Shown here in pieces: positions 1 to 9,089 of a stretch of DNA of 64,000 nt. A model generated the notes under the pieces. It saw only the letters and a list, made by a program, of their open reading frames with translations. It was not told where the DNA came from and did not search any database. The DNA is from Bacteroidales bacterium (GTDB lineage Bacteria; Bacteroidota; Bacteroidia; Bacteroidales; VadinHA17). The translations under genes and the position numbers were made by a program. Position 1 is the first letter of the stretch. Each line of letters starts with the position of its first letter. The stretch spans positions 245,084-309,083 of the forward strand of contig JAOZPG010000001.1 in NCBI GenBank assembly GCA_029932855.1, in the 5' to 3' direction.

Positions 1-964
1 TGCATGCGTTTGCATCAGTAATAGTAACAGAATAGTTTCCGGCAGTAAGGCCGGAAATATCCTCTGTTGTTTCACCATTGCTCCATGCAAATGAATAGGG
101 CTGTGTCCCGCCTGAGACAGTAATATCAACAGAACCGTCATTACCTCCATTGCACAAAGCATCCGTGGCTGTCCCCGTAACAGATAGTGGTGCAGCGGGC
201 TCGGTAACAACATAATCACCAGTCTCTATACAGGCATTGGCATCAGTAACCGTAACAGAATAGTTTCCTGCTATAAGACCAGAGATATCCTCTGTTGTTT
301 CGCCATTGCTCCACAGGTATGTATATGGAGGTGTTCCTCCCGAAACAGTAATATTTATTGTTCCGTCGCTTCCCCCATTACATGAAACATTAGTTATTGA
401 TTCTGTAATTAGTATGGCAGCCGCAGGTTCATTAATAGTATAGTCAGCTGTTCCGGTACAACCTTTTGCATCTGTAATGAGTATAGAATAGTTTCCGGCG
501 GTAAGGCCGGATATATTCTCTGTTGTTTCACCATTGCTCCATGAATAAGTATAAGGTGTATTTCCCCCGCTTACAGAAATATCAATAGCACCATTATTCC
601 CGGCATAGCAAAGAATATCTGTAATACTTTCTGTGATTACAATAGGATCGGGTTCATAAAGGTTGACACCGGCACTTACTACCAGATGGTCGGGAGAGGA
701 TGAATCTTCAACATTCACCCAGTAGAAATTTTCACTAAGTCCTGTGATAATTGAAAATGTATCGGATGTTGAAAATTGCTGAAGGGTTGACCATGTGTAA
801 ATATACGGAGGGGTTCCGCCATCTACGTGAACGGTTATGCTCCCGTCGCTACCACCATTACAGCTAGCAGAGTCAACAGTAAAGCTTAGTGACATCTGGC
901 TGAAACCGGTCTGTCCCAGAAGGCTTATCAGAAAAATAAATATAGCAGTTACTATTTTTTTCAT
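1..964 (-). CDS. SprB-repeat surface protein, N-terminal part (runs off left edge)
   Basis: This open frame has no stop before the window edge, so it is missing from the ORF track. It starts at the ATG at 964-962 with MKKIVTAIF, a Sec signal peptide ending near GFSQ. After an N-terminal module, the visible 321 codons contain copies of a repeat with motifs such as SWSNGETTE and ISGLTAGNY and a GSDG or GNDG segment. Identical words (ctctgttgtttc) recur at 62, 290 and 518, an exact 228-bp (76-residue) period. This is the SprB repeat, known from the Flavobacterium gliding adhesin and other large secreted Bacteroidota proteins. Such proteins are usually T9SS cargo, which fits the gldKLMN cluster at 48-53 kb. 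The C-terminus, where a T9SS sorting domain would lie, is outside the window. Size and function beyond cell-surface adhesion cannot be judged. Confidence 0.85.
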   Translation of the reverse strand, partial: MKKIVTAIFIFLISLLGQTGFSQMSLSFTVDSASCNGGSDGSITVHVDGGTPPYIYTWSTLQQFSTSDTFSIITGLSENFYWVNVEDSSSPDHLVVSAGVNLYEPDPIVITESITDILCYAGNNGAIDISVSGGNTPYTYSWSNGETTENISGLTAGNYSILITDAKGCTGTADYTINEPAAAILITESITNVSCNGGSDGTINITVSGGTPPYTYLWSNGETTEDISGLIAGNYSVTVTDANACIETGDYVVTEPAAPLSVTGTATDALCNGGNDGSVDITVSGGTQPYSFAWSNGETTEDISGLTAGNYSVTITDANAC

Positions 965-1113
965 TTCCAGCTTCACCTTTATTAATAAGGCATATTATTC
1001 AGATGGGATATATTTTTATAAAACTACAAATCAAATTTAATAAAAAGACGAAAAATATGTTTATTTGCTTGCTTAATCTTATAAAGATAGGCCCTGGAGC
1101 AAATCTGTTGCAT

Positions 1114-1150
1114 TAAATCAGAGTGATTTATATCACCGGAACAAGGTGAT
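1114..1150. promoter_or_regulatory. Two adjacent inverted repeats between adhesin and permease genes
   Basis: TAAATCA-GAG-TGATTTA (1114-1130) is a perfect 7-bp inverted repeat. It is followed at once by ATCACC-N7-GGTGAT (1132-1150). The pair lies about 150 bp upstream of the adhesin start and just past the stop of the FtsX-type permease gene, both on the minus strand. The second could be a weak terminator for the permease gene, although no T-run follows. The first looks like an operator. There is no experimental basis for either role. Confidence 0.3.
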
Positions 1151-1165
1151 CTGCCTCATGGTTTA

Positions 1166-2389
1166 TTAGCTTTCCTGGATAATAAATTTGCGTGTAATAT
1201 AACGAACGGGATACCATGATGCCAGGTAGCCAATTATCATTACTGTAACAAAAACCATAAAAAAGTCGGAGGCAACCATCTTTACCGGGTAAGCATCAAT
1301 AACAAAAGATCCGCTTCCCTGTAGCCGGATAATACCAAAAGTTTGCTGTGCCCAGCATATTAGTGTGCCGAGTGCAAGTCCCATCAAAGTTCCGGATAAA
1401 GTGATTAACCAGCCCTCATAAAGGAATACTTTTCGTATTCGCTTAATATCAGCCCCCATGCTTCTAATAACAGTTATATCTTTCTTTTTTTCAATTATGA
1501 GCATGGTTAGCGATCCAATAATATTAAATGAAGCAACAATAAGGATAAAGGTAAGTATGAAAAATATGGCCCATTTTTCAGTTTTCATTATCCTGTATAA
1601 CAACTCTTCCTGTTCGTACCTGTTCTTTACAAGGAATTTTTCTCCCATAATAGTTTTTATTTCCTGCTGTACCTGCAAGGGATCATAGGCCGGATCAACT
1701 TTTAACTCAAGGAAACTGATATCTGAGCTGATATCCAGGAGTTTTCTTGCAAAATCTATGGGAACAATTACATATTTCTGATCAAAATCCTGCTGTATGG
1801 CAAATATCCCTGAAGGGAAAACATACTTTCTGTTAAATGCTCTGTCAGGGTTCATAGTTAATCTGGCATTTTTTTTGGGAACGTAAATTACCAGTGGATT
1901 GACAAAACTTAATCCTACAGCCAGTTTTATGGCAATCCCCTGTCCTATGACGGCATAATCATTATTCCCCTGCTGAAGGATAAAATCACCATCAATGATC
2001 ATGCTGTCTATACCACTCATTTTTACAAAATCATCACTTACTCCTTTTATGGTGGCTATATATTGCTTGTTTCCGTATTTAAGCAGTGCATTTTCTTCAA
2101 TAACCTCAGTGATATACAAAACACCTTTGTTTTGTCTTAGCATTGATATTTCAGGTAATTCCGATGAAAAACGTTTTCCTTCGGCAATACTGATCTTCAG
2201 GTCCGGATTAAAAGAATTAAACAGGGAATGTACAAGTGCATCAAAACCATTGAATACCGACAAGACCACTATAAGTGCCATTGTTCCTGTTGCAACACCA
2301 ATAACGGAGATTGCAGATATCAGGTTGATAGTATTCTGTGTTTTTTTTGCGAATAAGTATCTGCGGGCAATAAATAATGAAAAGTCCAT
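1166..2389 (-). CDS. ABC transporter permease, LolC/LolE-MacB (FtsX) type
   Basis: The 407-residue product has the classic FtsX/LolCE layout. There is a short cytoplasmic start (FIARRYLFAKK), a first membrane segment at about 22-47 ending GVATGTMALIVVLSVFNGF, and a periplasmic domain of over 200 residues. Three more membrane segments follow, at about 272-298, 322-345 and 370-392. In the family such permeases work with a LolD/MacB-type ATPase, either to extract lipoproteins from the inner membrane or in mechanotransmission. No ATPase gene is adjacent. The same-strand upstream gene is rbfA, with the tRNA-like element between them. Length and topology are normal for LolC/E of Bacteroidota. The exact substrate is inferred. 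Confidence 0.85.
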   Translation of the reverse strand: MDFSLFIARRYLFAKKTQNTINLISAISVIGVATGTMALIVVLSVFNGFDALVHSLFNSFNPDLKISIAEGKRFSSELPEISMLRQNKGVLYITEVIEENALLKYGNKQYIATIKGVSDDFVKMSGIDSMIIDGDFILQQGNNDYAVIGQGIAIKLAVGLSFVNPLVIYVPKKNARLTMNPDRAFNRKYVFPSGIFAIQQDFDQKYVIVPIDFARKLLDISSDISFLELKVDPAYDPLQVQQEIKTIMGEKFLVKNRYEQEELLYRIMKTEKWAIFFILTFILIVASFNIIGSLTMLIIEKKKDITVIRSMGADIKRIRKVFLYEGWLITLSGTLMGLALGTLICWAQQTFGIIRLQGSGSFVIDAYPVKMVASDFFMVFVTVMIIGYLASWYPVRYITRKFIIQES

Positions 2390-2440
2390 GAGGGATCTTC
2401 AATAGTAAGATTGCAATTTAGTTATTATTCTAATAAAAAA

Positions 2441-2520
2441 AGGGTCCCTGGCAGGATTTTAACCCGCACCTTTCTGCCTGAATGGGCAGCTTATTCTGTC
2501 AGTTAAAATACAGGGACCCT
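2441..2520 (-). ncRNA. tRNA-like cloverleaf, not a normal tRNA
   Basis: Read on the minus strand, AGGGTCCCTG and CAGGGACCCT form a perfect 10-bp closing stem. Inside are a T-arm-like hairpin GCGGG-TTAAAAT-CCTGC with a 7-nt loop, and a hairpin CTGCC-CATTCA-GGCAG. An AT-only D-arm-like hairpin has a loop containing AACTGACA. With a 7-bp acceptor GTCCCTG/CAGGGAC the core is 74 nt, tRNA size, and a T-run follows the 3' end as in a terminator. Three features break tRNA rules. The anticodon-position loop has 6 nt, not 7, so no anticodon can be assigned. The T-loop has A where C56 is invariant. The D-loop has GA in place of GG. It may be a degenerate tRNA gene or a structured RNA mimicking one. Confidence 0.4.
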
Positions 2521-2642
2521 AGAATTGTGTTTTGCAAAAGTCTGGCAAAAATAAAAATTATTTAACAGGACTAAATGCCTGTATAGTGCCATTTATTGAA
2601 AGTTATGAACATTTACAGTGTCAAGCAACAAAAAGCTTAAGT

Positions 2643-2984
2643 TCAGGAGTTCTTTAATAATTGATCGATATTATCTGCATAATCCAGTGAATCATCCAGA
2701 TAAAATGCCAGTTCGGGGATAGATCTTACCTGGTGCCTGATCTTTTTTGATAATTCATTTCTCAGGAAACTGGTCTTCTCGATTATTTTTTCAAGGAGTT
2801 CATCTTTATTATCTGAAGGAAAAAGGCTAAGATATATTTTTGCCAGGCCCAGGTCGGGACTGACATGAACCACGGTAACCGTAATTATTGTTAAATTAGA
2901 AAAACTCCTTGCGTTTTGCTGAAAAATTATTGATAGTTCTTTTTGGATTAATCTTGAAACTTTTTTCTGCCTGGTAGACTCCAT
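2643..2984 (-). CDS. rbfA: Ribosome-binding factor A
   Basis: RbfA is a small KH-fold protein that binds the 30S subunit and helps mature the 5' end of 16S rRNA. The 113-residue product is normal length. It begins with the family pattern (TRQKKVSRLIQKEL). It carries the family ending RSIPELAFYLDDSLDYADNI, close to the usual R-x-PEL-x-F-x-D-x-S-x-(D/E)Y. The ATG at 2984 is the only sensible start. It is divergent from trpS, with about 145 bp between the starts. Confidence 0.95.
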   Translation of the reverse strand: MESTRQKKVSRLIQKELSIIFQQNARSFSNLTIITVTVVHVSPDLGLAKIYLSLFPSDNKDELLEKIIEKTSFLRNELSKKIRHQVRSIPELAFYLDDSLDYADNIDQLLKNS

Positions 2985-3130
2985 CTTTTTGGATTTATAA
3001 TGTGATACAAAAGTACGATTTTTAATTTTTGTCTTCTATAAAGACTTCATTATCCTGTTTCCTTTATTATTAATTAACAATTTATAGCTTTGCAGTGTTT
3101 AAAACAAAGGCATTTATTTAAGTTTAGAAA

Positions 3131-4120
3131 ATGGATACAGTAGTCAGCGGAATAAGATCGACCGGTAAATTACATTTAGGTAATTATTTTGGTGCATTAA
3201 AGAATTTTGTAAAGATGCAGAATGAAAATCACTGTTATTTTTTCATTGCTGATTATCATTCTTTAACCACTCATCCTACACCTGAGAACCTGCATGAAAA
3301 TGTAAAACAGGTTCTTGCCGAATACCTTGCATGCGGGATAGACCCTGAGGTAGCTACAGTTTTTCTCCAAAGCGACATTCCCGAAATACCTGAATTATAC
3401 CTCCTGTTGAATATGAATTCTTATATAGGGGAGCTTGAGCGAACAACTTCTTTTAAAGACAAGGTAAGATTGCAGCCTGATAATGTAAATGCAGGACTCT
3501 TAACCTATCCTGTTTTAATGGCTACGGATATTATTATACACAAAGCAAGCAAGGTGCCTGTGGGCAAGGACCAGGAGCAGAATCTTGAAATGACAAGGAA
3601 ATTTGCCAGGCGTTTTAACAATATGTATAAGGTTGATTATTTCCCGGAGCCAACTGCCTATAATTTTGGAGAGACACTTGTTAAGATACCGGGACTGGAC
3701 GGAAGTGGTAAAATGGGTAAGTCGGAAGGTAACGCTGTTTATCTTACTGATTCTCCCGGTGTAATAAGGAAAAAAGTAATGAAGGCGGTTACAGATAGCG
3801 GTCCTACAAAAATGAACCAGGACCCCTCAGAGCCGATAAAAAATCTTTTTACAATTATGCAGGTAGTTTCGGAAGCTCAGACTTTTGATTATTTTAAGGA
3901 ACAGTATAAGAACTGTTCCATCAGGTACGGTGACCTGAAAAAGCAACTGGCGGAGGATATTATTAAGTTTACAGATCCTCTCAGGACCAGGTTTGAAGAA
4001 TTATATTCCGATAATGATTACCTGGGCAGGATAGTAAATATGGGTGCCGAAAAAGCCAGGCAAAGTGCTTCCCAAACATTAAAAGAAGTAAGGGAAATAA
4101 TCGGGTTTAAGAAGTTCTAA
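3131..4120 (+). CDS. trpS: Tryptophan--tRNA ligase
   Basis: This is a class I aminoacyl-tRNA synthetase that charges tRNA-Trp. The 329-residue protein has the HIGH-type motif (GKLHLGNYFG) near residue 13 and the KMSKS-type motif (KMGKSEGN) near residue 196, both in the TrpRS form. It also has the TrpRS signatures ATDIIIHKA and VPVGKDQEQ. Length is normal for bacterial TrpRS. It stands alone and is followed by a hairpin shared with the convergent gene. There are no signs of truncation. Confidence 0.97.
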   Translation: MDTVVSGIRSTGKLHLGNYFGALKNFVKMQNENHCYFFIADYHSLTTHPTPENLHENVKQVLAEYLACGIDPEVATVFLQSDIPEIPELYLLLNMNSYIGELERTTSFKDKVRLQPDNVNAGLLTYPVLMATDIIIHKASKVPVGKDQEQNLEMTRKFARRFNNMYKVDYFPEPTAYNFGETLVKIPGLDGSGKMGKSEGNAVYLTDSPGVIRKKVMKAVTDSGPTKMNQDPSEPIKNLFTIMQVVSEAQTFDYFKEQYKNCSIRYGDLKKQLAEDIIKFTDPLRTRFEELYSDNDYLGRIVNMGAEKARQSASQTLKEVREIIGFKKF

Positions 4121-4152
4121 AAAAAATAAAGCCAGGAATTGTATCCCTGGCT
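4121..4152 (-). terminator. Intrinsic terminator for the Na/Pi gene, possibly bidirectional
   Basis: AGCCAGG-N9-CCTGGCT (4130-4152) lies between the convergent stops of trpS and the Na/Pi family gene. On the minus strand the stem is followed by TTTATTTTTTTT, a good intrinsic terminator. On the plus strand the downstream T-content is weak (TGCCTTGAATTT). Confidence 0.65.
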
Positions 4153-4221
4153 GCCTTGAATTTAATCAAGTATATCGAAAGATTGCCTGTATTTAATAAG
4201 GCACAAAATCCATGCCAGAAG

Positions 4222-6312
4222 TTAACTCCATTCCAGCAAAATCCTGGCAATATTTGTTGCGTGGCTGGTAATCATTTTGAAACTGGTAATAAGTTCCAGG
4301 TGCATCTCACTGCTCTCAATAGACTGGCTTATTTCCTGTCTTATACGCTGAAAATGCTGTCTCTCAAGTTCAATTGCCACCTGGCGGTATTTCCGGTTTT
4401 TTTGTTTCATTTCTTTAGCTTTCTCAAGATTCAGTTCAGTAAAAACATTAATAGCCCGTCTGATCTGTTTTTGAGTGCTTGTATGATAAGCCATGAGTTC
4501 TTTCTTGCCTTCATCAGTAAATTCCTGAGAACTATGAACCCAGTCATATGCCCTGCTGATCAGATTTTTAGATATCAGGTCTGCAATTTGTTCAAATTCT
4601 TTAATAGTATACATGATCTGAAAGCTTTCGTTAACCCTTTCTTCACTAATATCTTCCCGCGTAATCTTTCTCAGGTATGAATTTATCTTATCATGTAAAT
4701 AATTAATTTGCTTTTCCTGTTTTCTTATATTTTCCAGTACCGCTATGTCTTTAACAAAGAATGGTAGAATTATATCATCTGCCATATCCTGCACCATATC
4801 ACCCATCCGGCAAACCTCTTGTTTTGCAAGTGAGAGAGCAAGAGCAGGGTTATTTATTATATTCTCATCAAGATATTTTACTTTGATCTCAGACTTTTCT
4901 TCAGGTATTTTATCGGGGAGTATTTTATCTATCAGAAGGACAAATTGTTTTGTAAACGGTAAAAACAGTATTGTAAGTGAAAGGTTAAATATAGTATGGG
5001 CATTGGCGATTTGCCTGGGAAGTACCTTAGCCATATATTCCATTCTTGACAATCCTGCCTCTGCTGCAGGAGATATTTGCTGAATAAGCTCTGCAAATTT
5101 TGGTATCCACCATACGAAGATCAATATACCTAAAATCTTGAATAAAGTATGTGCCAGGGCAACCTTACGGGCAGCCCTGTTTGCCTTAAGGCTTGCAAGT
5201 ATGGCTGTGATGGCTGTGCCCAGATTTGCTCCCAGTAAAAGAGAGATCGCAGCTTCCAGGCTTATCATTCCCTGGCTTGATATTATAATTATTATACCTA
5301 TAAAAGCACTGCTGCTCTGGAATAAAGCTGTAAGAGCGGCTCCTATTAATATTCCATACAGTGGATTTTCAAGTCCCAACAGAATTTGCATGAATGGCTC
5401 GTATGTTCTTAAGGGGGCCATTGCTTCCGACATAATTTGAATTCCAAAGAACAGTATCCCAAATCCCAGTATGCTGTCTCCGGCATTCTTAAATTTCCTG
5501 TTATTGGAGAACAGCTTTAAGCCAAAACCAATTGCAATAAACCATAATGAGTAATCGCTAAGCTTAAAGGCAATGATCTGTGCTGTTACGGTTGTTCCTA
5601 TATCTGCTCCCAGAATAATACCAAGCGATTGTGCAAAGCTCATCAGGCCCGATTGTACAAATCCAACCAGCATAACCGTTGTTGCACTGCTGCTTTGTAT
5701 AATCATTGTTACCAGTGCCCCCATAAATACTGCTATAAACCTGTTATTGGTCAGGCCTGTAAGTATGGTCCTCATTTTTTCCCCGGCAGCTTTTTTCAGT
5801 CCCTCACTCATCATTAGCATACCCATTAAAAACAGGCTCAAACCACCTATAAGTCCAGTTAATAAAATAAACAACCATTTTGAATCCCGGGCATGGGCAG
5901 AAAAAACCAGGAGCCCGCTTTTTATATTTATTGTCCTTGCAGATATATAATAATCTCCGGGTTCTGAACCCAGTTTTATATAGCATATTACATAGCCAAG
6001 ACTGTCGGAGACAGATACAGGAGAACTGATACTAAATCCTTCTGATCCCGGGGGTTGTGATATTAGCTCAAAACCAACTATTACTCCTTCAACTGCTTTC
6101 ATGTCTTTATCCACTACCTGTAAGCGCAAAGGCTTGGGGATCTTTTCCAGAGTTGTCTGATACTGGTTGTCACCTGAAAAATTAAGATAAAATTCAGAGT
6201 GGGGCTTGATCAGCTTTAAGGATGACTGATCCCTTCCTGACAGATGAACCGGGTTAATAAGGAGGGCAATGACAGAAATAAGGGAAACAATATATTTATT
6301 GAAGCTTATCAT
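4222..6312 (-). CDS. Na+/phosphate symporter family protein with N-terminal extracytoplasmic domain
   Basis: The 696-residue protein has four parts. There is an N-terminal signal or anchor (about 1-25), a predicted beta-rich extracytoplasmic domain (about 30-140), and a two-fold repeated NptA/PF02690 transporter core (about 145-460). The C-terminal helical PhoU-like segment spans about 520-690. The transporter signature QSSSA occurs in both halves (IIQSSSATT near 208, LFQSSSAF near 333), each followed by a GADIGTT or GANLGTA loop. Family members move phosphate with Na+, and PhoU-like tails are thought to regulate them. Residues 90-140 contain GEPGDY-type motifs typical of bacterial Ig-like or invasin-like domains, an uncommon addition. 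It could transport another anion. Confidence 0.85.
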   Translation of the reverse strand: MISFNKYIVSLISVIALLINPVHLSGRDQSSLKLIKPHSEFYLNFSGDNQYQTTLEKIPKPLRLQVVDKDMKAVEGVIVGFELISQPPGSEGFSISSPVSVSDSLGYVICYIKLGSEPGDYYISARTINIKSGLLVFSAHARDSKWLFILLTGLIGGLSLFLMGMLMMSEGLKKAAGEKMRTILTGLTNNRFIAVFMGALVTMIIQSSSATTVMLVGFVQSGLMSFAQSLGIILGADIGTTVTAQIIAFKLSDYSLWFIAIGFGLKLFSNNRKFKNAGDSILGFGILFFGIQIMSEAMAPLRTYEPFMQILLGLENPLYGILIGAALTALFQSSSAFIGIIIIISSQGMISLEAAISLLLGANLGTAITAILASLKANRAARKVALAHTLFKILGILIFVWWIPKFAELIQQISPAAEAGLSRMEYMAKVLPRQIANAHTIFNLSLTILFLPFTKQFVLLIDKILPDKIPEEKSEIKVKYLDENIINNPALALSLAKQEVCRMGDMVQDMADDIILPFFVKDIAVLENIRKQEKQINYLHDKINSYLRKITREDISEERVNESFQIMYTIKEFEQIADLISKNLISRAYDWVHSSQEFTDEGKKELMAYHTSTQKQIRRAINVFTELNLEKAKEMKQKNRKYRQVAIELERQHFQRIRQEISQSIESSEMHLELITSFKMITSHATNIARILLEWS

Positions 6313-6450
6313 CTGCTGCGTTTATATCTTATATTAGCTAAGTTACTAAAATCCCGGCAATATTAATGTTGATCAATTTCCATGGAGACTGAAAGATGCA
6401 GCAGGCTGATCCCGGGTGAGTATATTATAAGATATTACCGGGAAAGAATA

Positions 6451-8880
6451 TTATGAGATACTATATTTAAGAGAGAAGAAAAAATTGCGACCCGGAGAAA
6501 CTATTCCTGATGAATATGGTCTGTACCTATAGTTCAGGATATTATCAATGCCAAGGAAAATAGAGACTTTTTCATTGGGCCGGAAAGCTGTTTTCAGGTT
6601 AAGAGTGTACCATGAAGGGGAGTAAGGTTTTCCCTGGTCGTCAAGTTCATACATGGCTGACTTTGATTGTTCTTCCGGAGCAAGGTTTTTATTTGAAAGC
6701 TTTCCGTTGTATAGTACAGAGAGGTTTGCATTAAGTTTCTCTTTTTCAAATAAGAGATGTATTCCTCCATATATGGGAGGAACGTGTCTTAAAGCCAGCT
6801 GCTTATTATCCCTTCCTTTAATAAAGGTGATGTCGCTTTTAAGCGAAACAAGTGATGACAGATAAAGCTTCATGTCAAGGTTAAATCCGTATATCCTGGC
6901 CTTTCCTGCATTAACTACCGCATAAACCTTACTTATTTCTCCATCATACATTATAGAATCCTGTCCGTTAAAATCAAATTCACGCCTGAGCATTACATTT
7001 TCCAGAAAAGTATAAAATGCTGTTATCTCAATATCAGCAATATCACCTGTTTTTTTTATCCAGCCCAGGTCTATATTATAAGAATATTCAGGTTCCAGAT
7101 TCTCATTAGGAACAACCACATTACCCGGTTCAGAGTCAAATATCTTGGCAACATCATCAATGTTCGGGGCCCTGAATCCTGATGCAAGGTTGATATTTAA
7201 TTGTGAATTTTCATTCTGTCTGTAAACAAGTCCCAGGGAAGTATTAAAAGCACCATTATCGAGAAGAATATTATCAAAGGGCAAATTATAAAATGAATTG
7301 TCTTCAATGGTCGAATGCAGGTAAACGTAATTATATCTCAGTCCCGTGTTGAGTGTATATTTTTCATTGAAATTATATTTCAGAATGGAATATAAAGCCA
7401 TTGAATAATAATGATTCAATCCATCGGGATACCGGCTTGAAACCGGAATATCAGACGACGGGGATGTCAAATTGTCTATATTTTCTCCACTGGCAACAGA
7501 TGTGACATTATTAAATATCCCTTCAAGGCCGTAGAAAGCGGTTAATGAATCCCCAAGTTTTTTATTCATATCAAGGTTAGCAGAAAAGATATCCACTTCT
7601 TCGAAGCGATGGCTTAGAATATTTTCATGGAGTTTTCTGGAGTGCCTGCTTTCCTGATAGTTCTGGTATGCAATTGTAAATTTTGAGTTATCATAAAAGC
7701 CTGTTTTCTTTTCAAAATTTCCATTAAGGGAATGCATTAACCATTTTTGGGGACCGTAATACCAGTCGGCATATTTCAATTGTTCATCTTTATACTGTAT
7801 AAGCCTGTCATATCTTGGGATATCCGAGCTGCCGGAATAATGGAAACTGTAATTAAGGTTCACCTTTTCCCGTGGCATGAACCTGATCTTAGTGCTTAAG
7901 TTCAATTGTGAGTAACCTGAGCTTTTCTGCACCAGGGGATTCTTATTAAGCAGGATAGTATCCCTGTTATCAATCCTTGCAACATATTCTTTCCTAAGGT
8001 AAGAATCCGGACCTTTTCTCCCCATAAGCAGGTCGCTATAACTACTATAGCTAATACTCCCCAGGAAAGCCCATTTTTTCAATCCTATATTCATATCGAG
8101 GTGACCCAACCGTTCATTATTGGCGCTTGAGAAACGTGTGAGTGCTGTAGTTGAAAAAAATATATTATTACTTGTTGAAAGCTTTGGAGATAAGCTATGA
8201 AAATCCATAACGCCTCCCAGGGCATCACTTCCGTAAATAACTGAACCTGGTCCGTATACTACCTCAGCCTGTTCAATAATATTAGGGTCCAGTGAGATTA
8301 CATTTTGCAGGTTGCCGCTGCGGTAAATAGCGTTATTTAAACGTACTCCATCAACTACCAGTAGCACAGAGTTTGCAGCAAAGCCCCTGATCATGGGACT
8401 GCCTCCGCCAAGTTGTGACTTTTGAAGAAACACTGAATTATCAATTCCCAGCAGATCGGCTGCAGTCTGAGGATTATTTATTTCGATATCCCTGCGTGAA
8501 AGGATACTTATTTTATTCGGCACCTCATTTTTTTCCTGTTCCCATCGGTTCACGGCAAGAACTATTTCATTAAGCAGTCTTACATCCCTGTCAAGGAAAA
8601 CCTGGAAGCCGGTTTTTCCCAGATCGGCTATACATATACTTATTCTTTTATAGGAGGGATGCTGTAAGAAAACCGTATCAACCGGAGAAAAAATATCAAG
8701 TGATGCCTTTCCATCCTGGTCAGTGATTACCGATCTGTTCATAGCCCTGTTAAAAACAGCAACATTTACCACCGGTAATCCGCTTGTCCTGTCACTGATC
8801 CTTATCACTTGTGCTTCAGCCCCAAGAGAAGGCATAAAGACCAAAACTGTTAATATGACTTTATATATATATGACAGCAT
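6451..8880 (-). CDS. TonB-dependent outer-membrane receptor
   Basis: The 809-residue protein has a signal peptide (cleavage near GAEAQ) and a carboxypeptidase-regulatory-like beta-sandwich (about 25-100) typical of Bacteroidota. A plug domain (about 115-240) contains GGGSPMIRGFAANSVLLVVDG and YGPGSVIYGSDALGG. A 22-strand-type barrel ends in aromatic FFFSLKYSIS. Such receptors import chelated iron, heme, cobalamin or glycans using TonB energy. There is no SusD partner next to it, which argues against a glycan system. The plug resembles heme/hemoglobin-type receptors, but the substrate cannot be read from sequence. It is separated by about 140 bp from the downstream Na/Pi gene. Confidence 0.9.
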   Translation of the reverse strand: MLSYIYKVILTVLVFMPSLGAEAQVIRISDRTSGLPVVNVAVFNRAMNRSVITDQDGKASLDIFSPVDTVFLQHPSYKRISICIADLGKTGFQVFLDRDVRLLNEIVLAVNRWEQEKNEVPNKISILSRRDIEINNPQTAADLLGIDNSVFLQKSQLGGGSPMIRGFAANSVLLVVDGVRLNNAIYRSGNLQNVISLDPNIIEQAEVVYGPGSVIYGSDALGGVMDFHSLSPKLSTSNNIFFSTTALTRFSSANNERLGHLDMNIGLKKWAFLGSISYSSYSDLLMGRKGPDSYLRKEYVARIDNRDTILLNKNPLVQKSSGYSQLNLSTKIRFMPREKVNLNYSFHYSGSSDIPRYDRLIQYKDEQLKYADWYYGPQKWLMHSLNGNFEKKTGFYDNSKFTIAYQNYQESRHSRKLHENILSHRFEEVDIFSANLDMNKKLGDSLTAFYGLEGIFNNVTSVASGENIDNLTSPSSDIPVSSRYPDGLNHYYSMALYSILKYNFNEKYTLNTGLRYNYVYLHSTIEDNSFYNLPFDNILLDNGAFNTSLGLVYRQNENSQLNINLASGFRAPNIDDVAKIFDSEPGNVVVPNENLEPEYSYNIDLGWIKKTGDIADIEITAFYTFLENVMLRREFDFNGQDSIMYDGEISKVYAVVNAGKARIYGFNLDMKLYLSSLVSLKSDITFIKGRDNKQLALRHVPPIYGGIHLLFEKEKLNANLSVLYNGKLSNKNLAPEEQSKSAMYELDDQGKPYSPSWYTLNLKTAFRPNEKVSIFLGIDNILNYRYRPYSSGIVSPGRNFFFSLKYSIS

Positions 8881-8971
8881 ACCTGCTTTAATGGGTGTGA
8901 GGTTTTAACCGGGTTAAAGTTGTAGCAAAAACTATTCCATTTTTTGATGTTTTTTTAGGTTTTCCTCAATA

Positions 8972-9087
8972 AAAAAGTTTTACTTTTATACAGATTGTAT
9001 GCATTGCCTTTATGGTTTTATTTCTTTATGGGTATTACATTTGCTGATGCATAGAACATTAAGTCTTAGCTAAAAAGTTTTACTTTT
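8972..9087. repeat. Palindromic 16-bp direct repeat, copies exactly 100 bp apart
   Basis: AAAAAGTTTTACTTTT occurs at 8972-8987 and again at 9072-9087. Each copy is itself an inverted repeat, AAAAGT-TTT-ACTTTT. The second copy ends 2 bp before the start codon of the gene at 9090. A TACATTTG (9036-9043), matching the Bacteroidota -7 box TAnnTTTG, lies between the copies. The arrangement fits paired operators flanking a promoter, but this is inference. Confidence 0.4.
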
Positions 9088-9089
9088 CA

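Noticed and set aside
1-640. Possible CRISPR or DNA-level repeat array from the 228-bp spacing
   Set aside because: The repeats are in frame with a long coding region and encode the SprB repeat. They have no direct-repeat/spacer pattern.
837-1040. 67-codon plus-strand ORF near the left edge
   Set aside because: It overlaps the signal-peptide region of the adhesin on the other strand and has no recognisable features.
4156-4680. 174-codon plus-strand ORF
   Set aside because: It lies antisense to the well-supported Na/Pi family gene and has no family features.
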